Positions 43,687-52,180 of a DNA stretch of 64,000 nucleotides are shown piece after piece. How positions within the stretch are numbered: position 1 is the stretch's first letter; every line of letters begins with the position of its first letter. Both the position numbers and the translations under genes were made by a program. The notes under the pieces are model-generated. The model had not been told where the DNA came from and made no database searches. It worked only from the letters and a program-made list of their open reading frames with translations. Source of the DNA: an uncultured bacterium (GTDB taxonomy: Bacteria > Cyanobacteriota > Vampirovibrionia > Gastranaerophilales > Gastranaerophilaceae); contig CAPQCU010000002.1 in NCBI GenBank assembly GCA_948684385.1, positions 1-64,000 of the forward strand. The letters run 5' to 3'.

Positions 43687-44298
43687 ATGGCTGATAAATC
43701 CATAGTTGAAAAGCGGGCGGAACATTTTGAAAAACGGGAAAAATGGATGAAAACGTCTTTTGCACTACTTCTTGGTTTATTAGCAAGCTCTACCCTTTTA
43801 ACAAGAAAAGCTGTTTTGTCAAACTCAAAAACAGGTTTATTAGGCAGGATAAATAAAAATTCGCACTTATGTGATTACGATAACGGTATACTTATGCGGC
43901 GCCTGCCAATGTTTTTAACTATGCTAACTGCATACTATGGAATAGCATCAGCTTCCAGAAACAAAACCGAAATGAAAGACAATCTTATACGTTCAGCAGT
44001 AGGAGGAGGTGTTTTCTTCGGTGGAGACATTATTATAGGAAGTATGCTCGCAAGGCTTTCTGACAAATTCTTAAATACTGAAATTATTAATAAATCTTGT
44101 GAAAAAATTTTTATAAATAAAATAATTCCACCCCATAAACATCTTAAAGATTTAGAAGGACGTTCAAAAAAAATCGGTACTGTTTTATTTTGGATAAACA
44201 TGGCTTCACTTTCTACTCTAATCGGATTTGGCGTACCAAAGATTTTAAATAAAATGATAAAAAATGACGTACAAAAAGATAAGTTAGTAGTACAATAA
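43687..44298 (+). CDS. Membrane protein of unknown function
   Basis: Three to four hydrophobic helices are seen (FALLLGLLASSTLLT, FLTMLTAYYGIA, VGGGVFFGGDIIIGSML, VLFWINMASLSTLIGFG). I do not recognise the family. The in-frame coding-like sequence upstream suggests the first ATG is not the original start. Four bp separate it from the EamA gene, so the two are co-transcribed. Confidence 0.55.
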   Translation: MADKSIVEKRAEHFEKREKWMKTSFALLLGLLASSTLLTRKAVLSNSKTGLLGRINKNSHLCDYDNGILMRRLPMFLTMLTAYYGIASASRNKTEMKDNLIRSAVGGGVFFGGDIIIGSMLARLSDKFLNTEIINKSCEKIFINKIIPPHKHLKDLEGRSKKIGTVLFWINMASLSTLIGFGVPKILNKMIKNDVQKDKLVVQ

Positions 44299-44302
44299 AA
44301 TC

Positions 44303-45115
44303 ATGTTCTTAACTTCATCTGGTATATTAATAAGAATTTTATCAAACTCATACCTGAATGTTTTCCAGAAAATACTTACCAACAAAGGTGAAAAATCATC
44401 TGTTGTAAATTTTTACACTTATCTGGGATTAACTTTATTATCAGTTTGGTTTATAAAAGATTTTTGCGCTGAAATTTTTCCTTTGGTTCTAATCATGGGA
44501 ATATTAGGTGCAGCAGGAAATTATTTTATTATTAAAGCGTTATCTATCGGCGAATTGTCATCACTCGCTCCAATTAATTCATACAAGCCGGTAGTCGCAT
44601 TAATTTTCGGGATATTTTTCTTAAAAGAAATACCGTCTTTGAGTGCAATTTTTGCAATACTTCTAATTATTGCCGGTACATACTTTATTTATGGAAGAAG
44701 TAAATGCAACAAAAAAGCAGTAATCTACCGTGTTATAGCGCTTATTTGTTCCGGACTGGAAGCAATATATATAAAGAAGCTTATTTTACTTACAGGAATA
44801 ACCAATTCTTTTATTTTATGGGCAATATCCGGCATGATTTTTTCTCTTGTTTTTGTAATTTTTGCCAAACACAAACCAATAATAAAAGATTACAAATCTC
44901 AAATTCTTTTAATTATATCAGTAGGAATTATGCAGTATTCGACAAATTTTGTATTTTCGAGAATGAATGTCTCACACGCATTAGCACTTTTTCAGCTATC
45001 AACCCTTCTAAGTGTATTTTTAGGTGCAAAACTATTTAATGAAAAAGATTTGAAAAATAAAATCATAGGCTCGATTATTATGATTATAGGTGCTGTTATT
45101 TTAATTTTAAATTAA
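44303..45115 (+). CDS. EamA/DMT-family transporter
   Basis: About ten hydrophobic segments in two similar halves, with the typical EamA word APINSYKPVVALIFGIFFLKE near residue 92 and its mirror (LSTLLSVFLGAKLFNEK) near 238. It is an inner-membrane permease; substrate cannot be inferred. Convergent with tag, overlapping 4 bp. Confidence 0.85.
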   Translation: MFLTSSGILIRILSNSYLNVFQKILTNKGEKSSVVNFYTYLGLTLLSVWFIKDFCAEIFPLVLIMGILGAAGNYFIIKALSIGELSSLAPINSYKPVVALIFGIFFLKEIPSLSAIFAILLIIAGTYFIYGRSKCNKKAVIYRVIALICSGLEAIYIKKLILLTGITNSFILWAISGMIFSLVFVIFAKHKPIIKDYKSQILLIISVGIMQYSTNFVFSRMNVSHALALFQLSTLLSVFLGAKLFNEKDLKNKIIGSIIMIIGAVILILN

Positions 45116-45654
45116 TATTTGAAACACCCTTTTTCATGGTCATCAACAACACCAATTGCCTGAAGGTACGAGTACACAATGACTGTTCCAACGTATTTCA
45201 TGCCGCGTTTTTTTAAATCTTTTGAAATTTTATCTGATAAAGGAGTACTTGTAGGGAAAGTATCATCAGTATTTTTTATAATCTTATTATCTGTAAACCC
45301 CCAGATATATTTTGAAAAACTCCCAAATTCTTTTTGTATTTCTATAAAAACTTTAGCGTTTCCGATTGCAGCAAGAATTTTACCGCGGCTTCTGATAATA
45401 CCTTCATTTTTCAGAAGTTCTTCAACTTTTTCGAAAGTATAAGATGCAACTTTCTCAACATCAAAATTATCAAAAGCCTCTCTAAAAGCTTCACGTTTTT
45501 TAAGAACTGTAATCCACGATAAACCGGCTTGAAAAGATTCTAAAACAAGAAGTTCAAAGAGTTCTTTATCATCATATTTAGGAACTCCCCATTCTTCATC
45601 ATGATATTTCACATAAATTTCAGATTTTTCATCTACCCATCGACATCTTTTCAT
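45112..45654 (-). CDS. tag: DNA-3-methyladenine glycosylase I
   Basis: CRWVDEKSEIYVKYHDEEWGVP, FELLVLESFQAGLSW and FWG-like WGFTDN match Tag; the zinc-binding Cys and His are at the ends (RCRW, DDHEKGCF). It removes 3-methyladenine from DNA. Its start overlaps the rbgA stop (ATGA), so it is in an operon rplS-rbgA-tag. Confidence 0.92.
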   Translation of the reverse strand: MKRCRWVDEKSEIYVKYHDEEWGVPKYDDKELFELLVLESFQAGLSWITVLKKREAFREAFDNFDVEKVASYTFEKVEELLKNEGIIRSRGKILAAIGNAKVFIEIQKEFGSFSKYIWGFTDNKIIKNTDDTFPTSTPLSDKISKDLKKRGMKYVGTVIVYSYLQAIGVVDDHEKGCFKY

Positions 45655-46478
45655 TGCGGCAACTCATCCAGTATAAACAATCCCAATCTGCCTTCTCTAA
45701 AATCTTTAAGAACATAAATCGCCGTTCGCTCGGTATCCGGAGAATCGCCTTTAATTATCCATTTTCTGGAGAGGGCAATATTTTCAAGAGTTAATTCTTC
45801 GACTTTATAATAATCTTTTACATTTGGATTTTCTGAGAGCATATTCAAAAGCTCTTTTGCAACCGGTTCAGGAGAATACGCGTTTTCAGAAACAGAACTT
45901 ACAAACGCAAGTTTAATCGCTTGTTTCTGGTCATCCTGACGTGTCGGAATAATCCCCGGAGTATCAAGAAGTTCAAGCTTAGGATTAATCCTAACCCACT
46001 GCTGCTGCCTTGTAACTCCTGCTTTCGCACCTATTTTGGTTTTTGAAGATTTCGTAAGTTTATTAATTACACTGGATTTACCGACATTTGGCATCCCGAC
46101 AACCATAGCACGTGCAGGACGTCTCAAGAGTCCTTTTGCCATTAAAGCCTGAATTTTAGGTTCACTCAACTCAACTGCAGATTTAACAACCTGAGCTAAG
46201 TCTTTTGTACCCTTTGCTTCTGTTATTATAACAGGACATCCTGTAGACTCCTTAAGATAAGAGACCCATTTTTTTAGCTCGTTTCTATCTGTTAAATCAG
46301 CTTTATTCAACAAAAGAAGCCTTGGTTTGTTTCCCAAGAGCTTCTCTATGTTTGCATAACTACTGCTTAAAGGTAATCTTGCATCACGTACCTCAATAAT
46401 CACATCAACCAGATTAAGTTTTTCCTTAAGCTGACGTTCTGCTTTTGCAATGTGCCCCGGGTACCAATGAATGTGCAA
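45651..46478 (-). CDS. rbgA: Ribosome-assembly GTPase
   Basis: A circularly permuted GTPase: G4 (LLNKADL) precedes G1 (GMPNVGKSS) and G3 (DTPG), with the C-terminal domain typical of YlqF/RbgA, which assists 50S assembly. The start is TTG (MHIHWYPGH); AAGGGGG 5 bases before it is part of the tandem repeat at 46478-46602, so the repeat supplies its ribosome-binding site. Confidence 0.9.
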   Translation of the reverse strand: MHIHWYPGHIAKAERQLKEKLNLVDVIIEVRDARLPLSSSYANIEKLLGNKPRLLLLNKADLTDRNELKKWVSYLKESTGCPVIITEAKGTKDLAQVVKSAVELSEPKIQALMAKGLLRRPARAMVVGMPNVGKSSVINKLTKSSKTKIGAKAGVTRQQQWVRINPKLELLDTPGIIPTRQDDQKQAIKLAFVSSVSENAYSPEPVAKELLNMLSENPNVKDYYKVEELTLENIALSRKWIIKGDSPDTERTAIYVLKDFREGRLGLFILDELPQ

Positions 46479-46602
46479 TTTAACCCCCTTTTACACCAGG
46501 CGGAGTAATCCGACAATAAGACTACAAGTCTCATTTACCCCCTTTTACACTAGGTGGAGTAATCCAACAATAAGGCTGTAAGCCCCATTTACCCCCTTTT
46601 TT
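46478..46602. repeat. 54-bp tandem duplication between rplS and rbgA
   Basis: Copy 1 (46478-46532) and copy 2 (46533-46586) are both ATTTA(A)CCCCCTTTTACAC followed by AGG-GGAGTAATCC-ACAATAAG-CT--AAG; a third partial unit (46587-46602) forms the end and stop of rplS. Each copy carries the ATTTACCCC word and T-arm-like ACTACAAG. The copies differ at about nine positions. Confidence 0.85.
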
Positions 46603-46945
46603 CGATTTTTTCTTTAATACGTGTTGCTTTACCAGAACGTTCTCTTAAATAGTATAATTTAGCACGTTTAACATCACCGCGTCTTTGAACAGTGATTTTT
46701 TCGATACGTGGAGAATATACTAAGAACACACGTTCTACACCAACACCCTGGAATACTTTTCTTACAGTGATAGTTTTATTGATACCAGAACCGTGTTCTG
46801 CAATAATAGTTCCTTCGTAAGCCTGTATTCTTTCTTTGTTACCTTCTACGATTTTAACGAATACTCTAACTGTATCACCCGGGTTCATTTCCGGTAATTC
46901 TCTTGTTGTGTATTCAGATTCTAAATTCTTAATAATAGGATTCAT
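46589..46945 (-). CDS. rplS: 50S ribosomal protein L19
   Basis: [22 protein letters not shown] and [10 protein letters not shown] with [26 protein letters not shown] are diagnostic. L19 sits at the 30S-50S interface. The stop codon falls in the repeat (AGGGGGTAAAT), so the last residues KRG come from repeat sequence. Normal length at 118 aa. Confidence 0.97.
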   Translation of the reverse strand: MNPIIKNLESEYTTRELPEMNPGDTVRVFVKIVEGNKERIQAYEGTIIAEHGSGINKTITVRKVFQGVGVERVFLVYSPRIEKITVQRRGDVKRAKLYYLRERSGKATRIKEKIEKRG

Positions 46946-47127
46946 TTTTGCTATTCCTTATATTTTGACTAACTTACATTTTTAAAACTATCATAAATAA
47001 AACAAAATCTAAATACAAGTATTGGTTAAGATTTTTATGTACTTTTGTAACATTTTAGGTTAAAATTGTCAAAAAAATTTCTTGACGCTTTTTAGATACA
47101 TCAGCCGAAAATAGGAAAGGTTTTATT

Positions 47128-48564
47128 TTGAATCCGGTAACATCAGGTAGATTTTCAACAGCTATAACAAAAATGACAAAAGCAGACGCTTTAGCGCCTA
47201 TTGTTGCGCTTGAAGGTACTGTTACTTTAGGCAGAACTTATCAGGCATATAAACGCGGAAAATGGGACGAAGCAAGAGAACGTTTTATTGAAGAATCTCT
47301 TGGAGCTTTAGTCTGGTTAACCGGCGTCGGAGCAATGAATAAGCTCGGCGATAAAGTTATTGCAAAAATCTTAAAGAAACCGAATGCTAATTTTGATGTC
47401 GGTACAGATAAAATCTTGAGAACTCCTTTCGAAAACTTTATGAAAAAAGCTGCGCCTAAAGGATTTACTCCAAAACAGGTTGCACTTATTAAAGGTGCTA
47501 AAGTTCTTACAAGTGTTATTATTACAAACTTATTCATCGGATTTGTTGTACCGAAAGTTAATCAGGCTCTGACAAATAAGCTTAGACACGAAAGAAAACA
47601 CCCGCACGAACAGAAAGGGCAGGTTGCATTCAAAGGCGGAGCAATAAGCGCAATCAATACGTTTACAAACGCAATCGAAAACACAAATACCGGAAAACTT
47701 CTCTCAAGCGACGCAGGTATTGCAGGCGGTCGTATGTACAATGCAAGAAGTAAAGAAGAGCGCAGAGAAGTTGCAATTCGTGACATTGGCTCAATTTATT
47801 TCTACATGTGGGCTCAAGGTCACGTAAGAAATCTGCTTAACCTCGCAGAAAGCGGAAAAGCTACACGATTAAATCCTTCTACAGCAGAGATTTTAGACAA
47901 ACATCTTGCTGAATTTCTGAACAATAAAGAAATGAGCGTTGATAAGTTCAGAAAAGCTGTTTTAGGCGAAAAAGTTACCCTGCCTGCAGGTATCAAATTT
48001 GAAACCGCTGAACAATCTGCCTTTGCAAAACTCACAAATAAAGCTCCTTTAGAAGTTATCAAACTTAGTGAAGCAAAGAATTTTATAACAAATAAAGAAG
48101 TTCTTGAAAGAGCTGTTGAAATGTCAAAACTCCAACCGGAAAGACTTGGAGAGGCTGTACTTACTAAGCAGCAGCTTATTGATGCTTATAATAAATGTGA
48201 AATTAACAACCCTAAGCTTCTTGATAAAGTATTTACCGAACATACCGGAGGAGCAAACAAAGAAGAGTTTAAATTTATTTCAAATAAACCGCTCTACAAA
48301 CTCAAAGGCGAGATGGAAAGCTATGTTGATACAATCTGCAAAGCTTCTAAGAACGGAAAAGTAGACAAAAAACTTTTAGATACTGTTCAGAAGAAAAACC
48401 TTATGTACAATGGAATAAACTTTATGGTGGGATTTGGAGTAGCAGCAGCATTCCTTTCTACAATTATTCCGAAAATCCAGTACTACGTAACCAGAAAAGC
48501 AACCGGCGTGGATGCATTCCCGGGCGTATACGATTTTGAACACCACCATGAACGCGAAGCCTAG
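47128..48564 (+). CDS. Membrane-associated protein of unknown function
   Basis: A 478-aa protein starting at TTG with AGGAAAGG 7 bases before. It has two hydrophobic helices (VLTSVIITNLFIGFVVP near 135-150 and FMVGFGVAAAFLSTIIP near 440-455) and a basic soluble middle. I do not recognise the family; it looks like a lineage-specific protein. Its stop is inside TAGGGGTAAATG. Confidence 0.6.
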   Translation: MNPVTSGRFSTAITKMTKADALAPIVALEGTVTLGRTYQAYKRGKWDEARERFIEESLGALVWLTGVGAMNKLGDKVIAKILKKPNANFDVGTDKILRTPFENFMKKAAPKGFTPKQVALIKGAKVLTSVIITNLFIGFVVPKVNQALTNKLRHERKHPHEQKGQVAFKGGAISAINTFTNAIENTNTGKLLSSDAGIAGGRMYNARSKEERREVAIRDIGSIYFYMWAQGHVRNLLNLAESGKATRLNPSTAEILDKHLAEFLNNKEMSVDKFRKAVLGEKVTLPAGIKFETAEQSAFAKLTNKAPLEVIKLSEAKNFITNKEVLERAVEMSKLQPERLGEAVLTKQQLIDAYNKCEINNPKLLDKVFTEHTGGANKEEFKFISNKPLYKLKGEMESYVDTICKASKNGKVDKKLLDTVQKKNLMYNGINFMVGFGVAAAFLSTIIPKIQYYVTRKATGVDAFPGVYDFEHHHEREA

Positions 48565-48600
48565 GGGTAAATGTAGGGGTTGGATTTGAACCTACAAACC
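48564..48600 (-). repeat. tRNA 3'-half-like relic with GGGGTAAATG
   Basis: GGGGTAAATG then TAGGGGTTGGATTTGAACC and TACAAACC: read on the minus strand this is GTAGGTTCAAATCCAAC, a T-arm with one mismatch, followed by CCCCTAC and ATTTACCCC. It lies between the stop of the preceding gene and the end of flagellin. Confidence 0.6.
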
Positions 48601-50303
48601 TATAGTAGCTGAAGCGCAATCGCCGGAGTCTGGTTAGCTGTCGCGAGCAAAGTTGCGCTCGCCTGCTGTAAAATCTGGTTTCTAATATACGCGGAACTTT
48701 CCTGCGCAACATCTGCGTCTCTCAAAGTCGAACGAGAAGATACAAGGTTTTCATAATGTGTGTTGATTTCTTCCAAAGCGCTCTCAAGACGGTTCTGGCA
48801 TGCGCCGTATTCCGTTTGTTTTGCAGAAATCGAAGCGAGTATATTGTCGATTGTTTCAAGATAATTCCCGTCAGCTAAGCCGATATTGCGAAGCTCATCA
48901 AGATTTGCGAGCGCAAAAGATGTATTCAACGCAATTTGTGAATCTGCGTTTGAATGGATGCCGATTTGGAACAGAATATCTTGTACTGTTCCGCTGCTGG
49001 TCGAACCGGAAGCGCCAGAGCTACTGCCTTTCCAACCCGCTGCTAGCATTTTTTCTCTGATTTCTGCGCTTGAAATACCTAATATACTGATACTAGATAG
49101 ACCGCTTGTTTCTTTATCATAGTAGCTGTTAGTAATAGTACCGCTTGAATTAAAATTTTCTCCTACAAGTCCTCCAACATCAGAATTACCTATTACAGAA
49201 CCCAATGCATAGCAATTTTTAATAACTCCTCCATTCGCAAGACAACCTACATGCCCACCAACTCTGGATTTACCAGTTACATTGATACTAGAATAACTAT
49301 CAGTAACAGTTGCGCCCCAATTTATTCCTACAAGCCCACCTATTGTGCTATCCCCCGTAACTTTACCCGTTGCATAACAGTTCGCTATAGTTCCAGAAAG
49401 ATAACCTACAAGGCCACCAACATAATAAACTCCAGTAACATTGACATTCTCTAAACCGACATTTTTAACACTTGATCTGGAACCAAGCCAGCCGAATAAG
49501 CCTATACGTTCATTATCAGTATTAATAGTACCATTAATATGATTAGAATAAAGATTTTTTATTACATAACCATTACCGTCAAATTTTCCACTAAACTCAC
49601 GACTCCCTGCTCCTATCGGAGTCCAGCCCTCACCAGTTGAATATGCACTCAGGTCGATGTCATTTGCCAACACAAATTCACCACCCCATACTTTGCCGTT
49701 ATTAGTCATCGTTGCAAGCTTGGCAAGCTCTTCTGCTGTCGAAATCGAATATGTTCCGCTTGATATTGTTGTATTTTCATCAACACTTGCTAATGTTGTC
49801 ATTACGCTTGTGTCACGTTTGGTAACTTCTTTTAAAAAACCTGACATTGACGAAGTGGAAGAACCACTTCCTTCTATCATCTCTCCGCCAAAAAGTTTTA
49901 TTCCGTTAAACTCGGTCGTTGAGTACAAACGCTCGATTTCGTCAATACGGGCGTTAATTTCCGAGTTAATCGCTTTCATTGACTCTTCGCCGTAAGTTCC
50001 GTTCTTTGCCTGAGTTGTTAAATCTCTAATACGGCTCAAGTGGTCAGAAATTAGAGAGAGTGAGTCGCTCGCTGTTGTAAGTAGGTCTAAGCCTGTACTT
50101 GCGTTGTCTTCTGCTACCTGATACGCGCTTATTTTCGTTGACATATTTGTTGAGATTGAATAATTCGCAGCGTTATCTTTCGCGCCGTTTATTTTAAATC
50201 CCGTGGTCATCCGTTCAATCGCCTGATTGAGACCAGAGGTGGATTGTTTTAAGTTTGATTGGACTATCAAAGATGAGAGGTTGGTGTTGATTGTTAGAGG
50301 CAT
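48600..50303 (-). CDS. Flagellin with GLUG-repeat central domain
   Basis: Residues 1-160 are a normal flagellin D0/D1 (LSSLIVQSNLKQSTSGLNQAIERMTTG, then AKDNAANYSIS) and the last 110 the matching C-terminus (LRDADVAQESSAYIRNQ and QASATLLATANQ). Between about 187 and 410 lies an insert starting ISTAEELAKLATMTNNG, then five GLUG-like turns such as VGGLVGYLSGTIANCYATG and IGGLVGINWGA. GLUG repeats are known in adhesins and IgA peptidases, where they form a beta-helix. The insert is visibly more AT-rich than the flagellin ends. No other flagellar gene is in the window. Confidence 0.9.
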   Translation of the reverse strand: MPLTINTNLSSLIVQSNLKQSTSGLNQAIERMTTGFKINGAKDNAANYSISTNMSTKISAYQVAEDNASTGLDLLTTASDSLSLISDHLSRIRDLTTQAKNGTYGEESMKAINSEINARIDEIERLYSTTEFNGIKLFGGEMIEGSGSSTSSMSGFLKEVTKRDTSVMTTLASVDENTTISSGTYSISTAEELAKLATMTNNGKVWGGEFVLANDIDLSAYSTGEGWTPIGAGSREFSGKFDGNGYVIKNLYSNHINGTINTDNERIGLFGWLGSRSSVKNVGLENVNVTGVYYVGGLVGYLSGTIANCYATGKVTGDSTIGGLVGINWGATVTDSYSSINVTGKSRVGGHVGCLANGGVIKNCYALGSVIGNSDVGGLVGENFNSSGTITNSYYDKETSGLSSISILGISSAEIREKMLAAGWKGSSSGASGSTSSGTVQDILFQIGIHSNADSQIALNTSFALANLDELRNIGLADGNYLETIDNILASISAKQTEYGACQNRLESALEEINTHYENLVSSRSTLRDADVAQESSAYIRNQILQQASATLLATANQTPAIALQLL

Positions 50304-50312
50304 AGCACCTCC

Positions 50313-50398
50313 GGGGTAAATATAATTAGGCCGGTATTGAAACTACCAACCAGGCGCTTGGCAAAAGCCAGACTACTAGAGCGTTCTACCCCCCCCCC
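50313..50398 (-). repeat. Degenerate tRNA-like sequence with a C10 tract
   Basis: Read on the minus strand: GGGGGTA, then a D-arm-like GAACGCTCTAGTAGT, an anticodon-arm-like CTGGCTTTTGCCAAG, a T-arm-like GGTAGTTTCAATACC, and 3' TTTACCCC that pairs with the 5' GGGGTA. No functional tRNA fits. Ten consecutive C's (50389-50398) lie 86-95 bases upstream of the flagellin ATG. Confidence 0.5.
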
Positions 50399-50573
50399 GA
50401 GCAGCCGTAACCATGTCGTAGCAAGGGTTTTGGAGATTTATTAAACTTTCCTTACGCATATCCATATTAAAATACATCCTTATATCTAATATATTCCACA
50501 TGGATATAATTTATAACACTTTTTTGAAAAATTGTTACAAAAATTTACCCAAAAACCATGTTATATTATTGTT

Positions 50574-51350
50574 ATGCAGCGCAGAACTTATCTTAACGGA
50601 AGTATTAAAAACGGGAATATAATGAGATGGCCGATTAATAATCTGGTCGTCTACATAGCGCCGATGAAATTTTATTCCAAACCCGGAGAAGACGCCAAAT
50701 ACAGAAAAATGGTTATGGATGCTTTCTCTGTCTGGGCAGCTGCTACAGGAGGTAAGCTCAGGTTTAAATTCACAAGTGTACTTCTGGAATCAAATATCAA
50801 CATTGATTGGAAGCGTGTTGATCGTCAGGCTCTTGGTCACTGTTATTTTACATGGGACCCGCAGGGCAGACTCTACGGTGCAGAGGTCTCAATAGGGCTT
50901 ACGGACGGCCGCATTCACCAGAAATACGACAGCGATATAGAAGTCTATCACACAATCCTGCACGAAATCGGGCACGCATTAGGTTTACAGCACAGCCCTT
51001 ACAAAGAAGATATAATGTACACGCCGCACCAGTACGGAGTTGCTTCGTTATCAGAAAACGATAAGTACTCAATCAACTGGCTATACAGGCTTACTGCCGG
51101 CATGCCGGTAAAACAGCTTGCTGCAAAATACGGGATTTCAACTTCTTCCGATTTAGACGCAGTAATTAGAAAAATCGATGAAAAAGAAAATAAATCTCCG
51201 GAAGCTGAAAAAATGCAGCTCGCAACAAGGCGTGATTTATTAGAAGAAGCTTCAAACATTGGTGATTTAAAAAAATACAATATGATGCTTCAAAATATTT
51301 CTTTATCGTCAAATGTTAAGAATTATTTAAATAACAATCGAAAAAATTAA
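50574..51350 (+). CDS. Matrixin-like zinc metalloprotease
   Basis: HEIGHALGLQH followed by EDIMY is the matrixin zinc site and Met-turn, with a preceding FSVWAAATGGKLRF strand-helix. It is about 258 aa, catalytic domain only. The frame extends to 50532, but the ATG at 50574 is preferred for the start and for the absence of a good site before it. No signal peptide is seen, so the export route is unclear. Could be a cytoplasmic protease or secreted by an unknown path. Confidence 0.8.
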   Translation: MQRRTYLNGSIKNGNIMRWPINNLVVYIAPMKFYSKPGEDAKYRKMVMDAFSVWAAATGGKLRFKFTSVLLESNINIDWKRVDRQALGHCYFTWDPQGRLYGAEVSIGLTDGRIHQKYDSDIEVYHTILHEIGHALGLQHSPYKEDIMYTPHQYGVASLSENDKYSINWLYRLTAGMPVKQLAAKYGISTSSDLDAVIRKIDEKENKSPEAEKMQLATRRDLLEEASNIGDLKKYNMMLQNISLSSNVKNYLNNNRKN

Positions 51351-51418
51351 AATTTAAGCAATTTTTTAACGAAAAATGTTTTTAATATCTTATAAGCTTA
51401 AAAACTCAAGGATATTAA

Positions 51419-52180
51419 ATGATTGATTCTGTAACATTTAAAACCAGTGTTGCAAATAATAAAAATTTCGAACAAAACTGTGAACCTGCAAACCCGCTAA
51501 GGCTCAGAGTCAATTTATCAAGTCTTACAACACTTTCTAACTACAGTCAGGTTGTATTAAAACCTGAGTTTGATAAAGACATCGTCGAAGTTTCATGCAA
51601 AATAGACGAAATGCTTATGCTATCACCTGACAAAATTAAGCTGCCTTATAGCTTCAAGCTTGACGAAATAAACGGGGAAAGATTTTTTAACACTCAGGGA
51701 GATTTAGAGCTTATAAGAGAATACGAAAACGATATCATTCGTGAATATTATCCGGCAAATAATATTTATGCCGGTAAAATTAAAGAATTAGATAGAGCAA
51801 CCGGCGCTATTATCTCAAAAATATCTTTAGAGCTAAAAGAAGACAACACTTACAAAACAAACATAATCGTATTTGACGCTTCTCTTAATGACAAGTACAC
51901 AATATTTCAAACAGAAGAAGACGGAAGCGTAAATAGTATTACAGAAATTTTTGAAAAGGGCAGAAATTTCAGAACGCTTTTCAAAAATCCGCAGACCTCA
52001 ACTCCCGAAAGATTTATGGAATCTAAAGAAAATACTGAAGGAAGCTTTGAAGTTACCGACTGCAAGCTAAATCCCGATATTCAGGAAATTAAATACATAA
52101 CAGAAGATAAAGAAATAAGCATTAAATACAACGATACACAAAAGATTATTGACGTAAAAAGAAAAGTTTCAGAAATATAG
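51419..52180 (+). CDS. Protein of unknown function (253 aa)
   Basis: Begins MIDSVTFKTSVANN, another SVTF-type start like those at 31033 and 31494. Beta-rich and acidic, no signal peptide or motif I recognise. The ATG has AAGGA upstream. It abuts dnaX tail to tail without any gap. Confidence 0.55.
   Translation: MIDSVTFKTSVANNKNFEQNCEPANPLRLRVNLSSLTTLSNYSQVVLKPEFDKDIVEVSCKIDEMLMLSPDKIKLPYSFKLDEINGERFFNTQGDLELIREYENDIIREYYPANNIYAGKIKELDRATGAIISKISLELKEDNTYKTNIIVFDASLNDKYTIFQTEEDGSVNSITEIFEKGRNFRTLFKNPQTSTPERFMESKENTEGSFEVTDCKLNPDIQEIKYITEDKEISIKYNDTQKIIDVKRKVSEI

Noticed and set aside
48800..49122. Plus-strand frames inside flagellin
   Set aside because: Shadow frames of the flagellin gene with no initiation signal.
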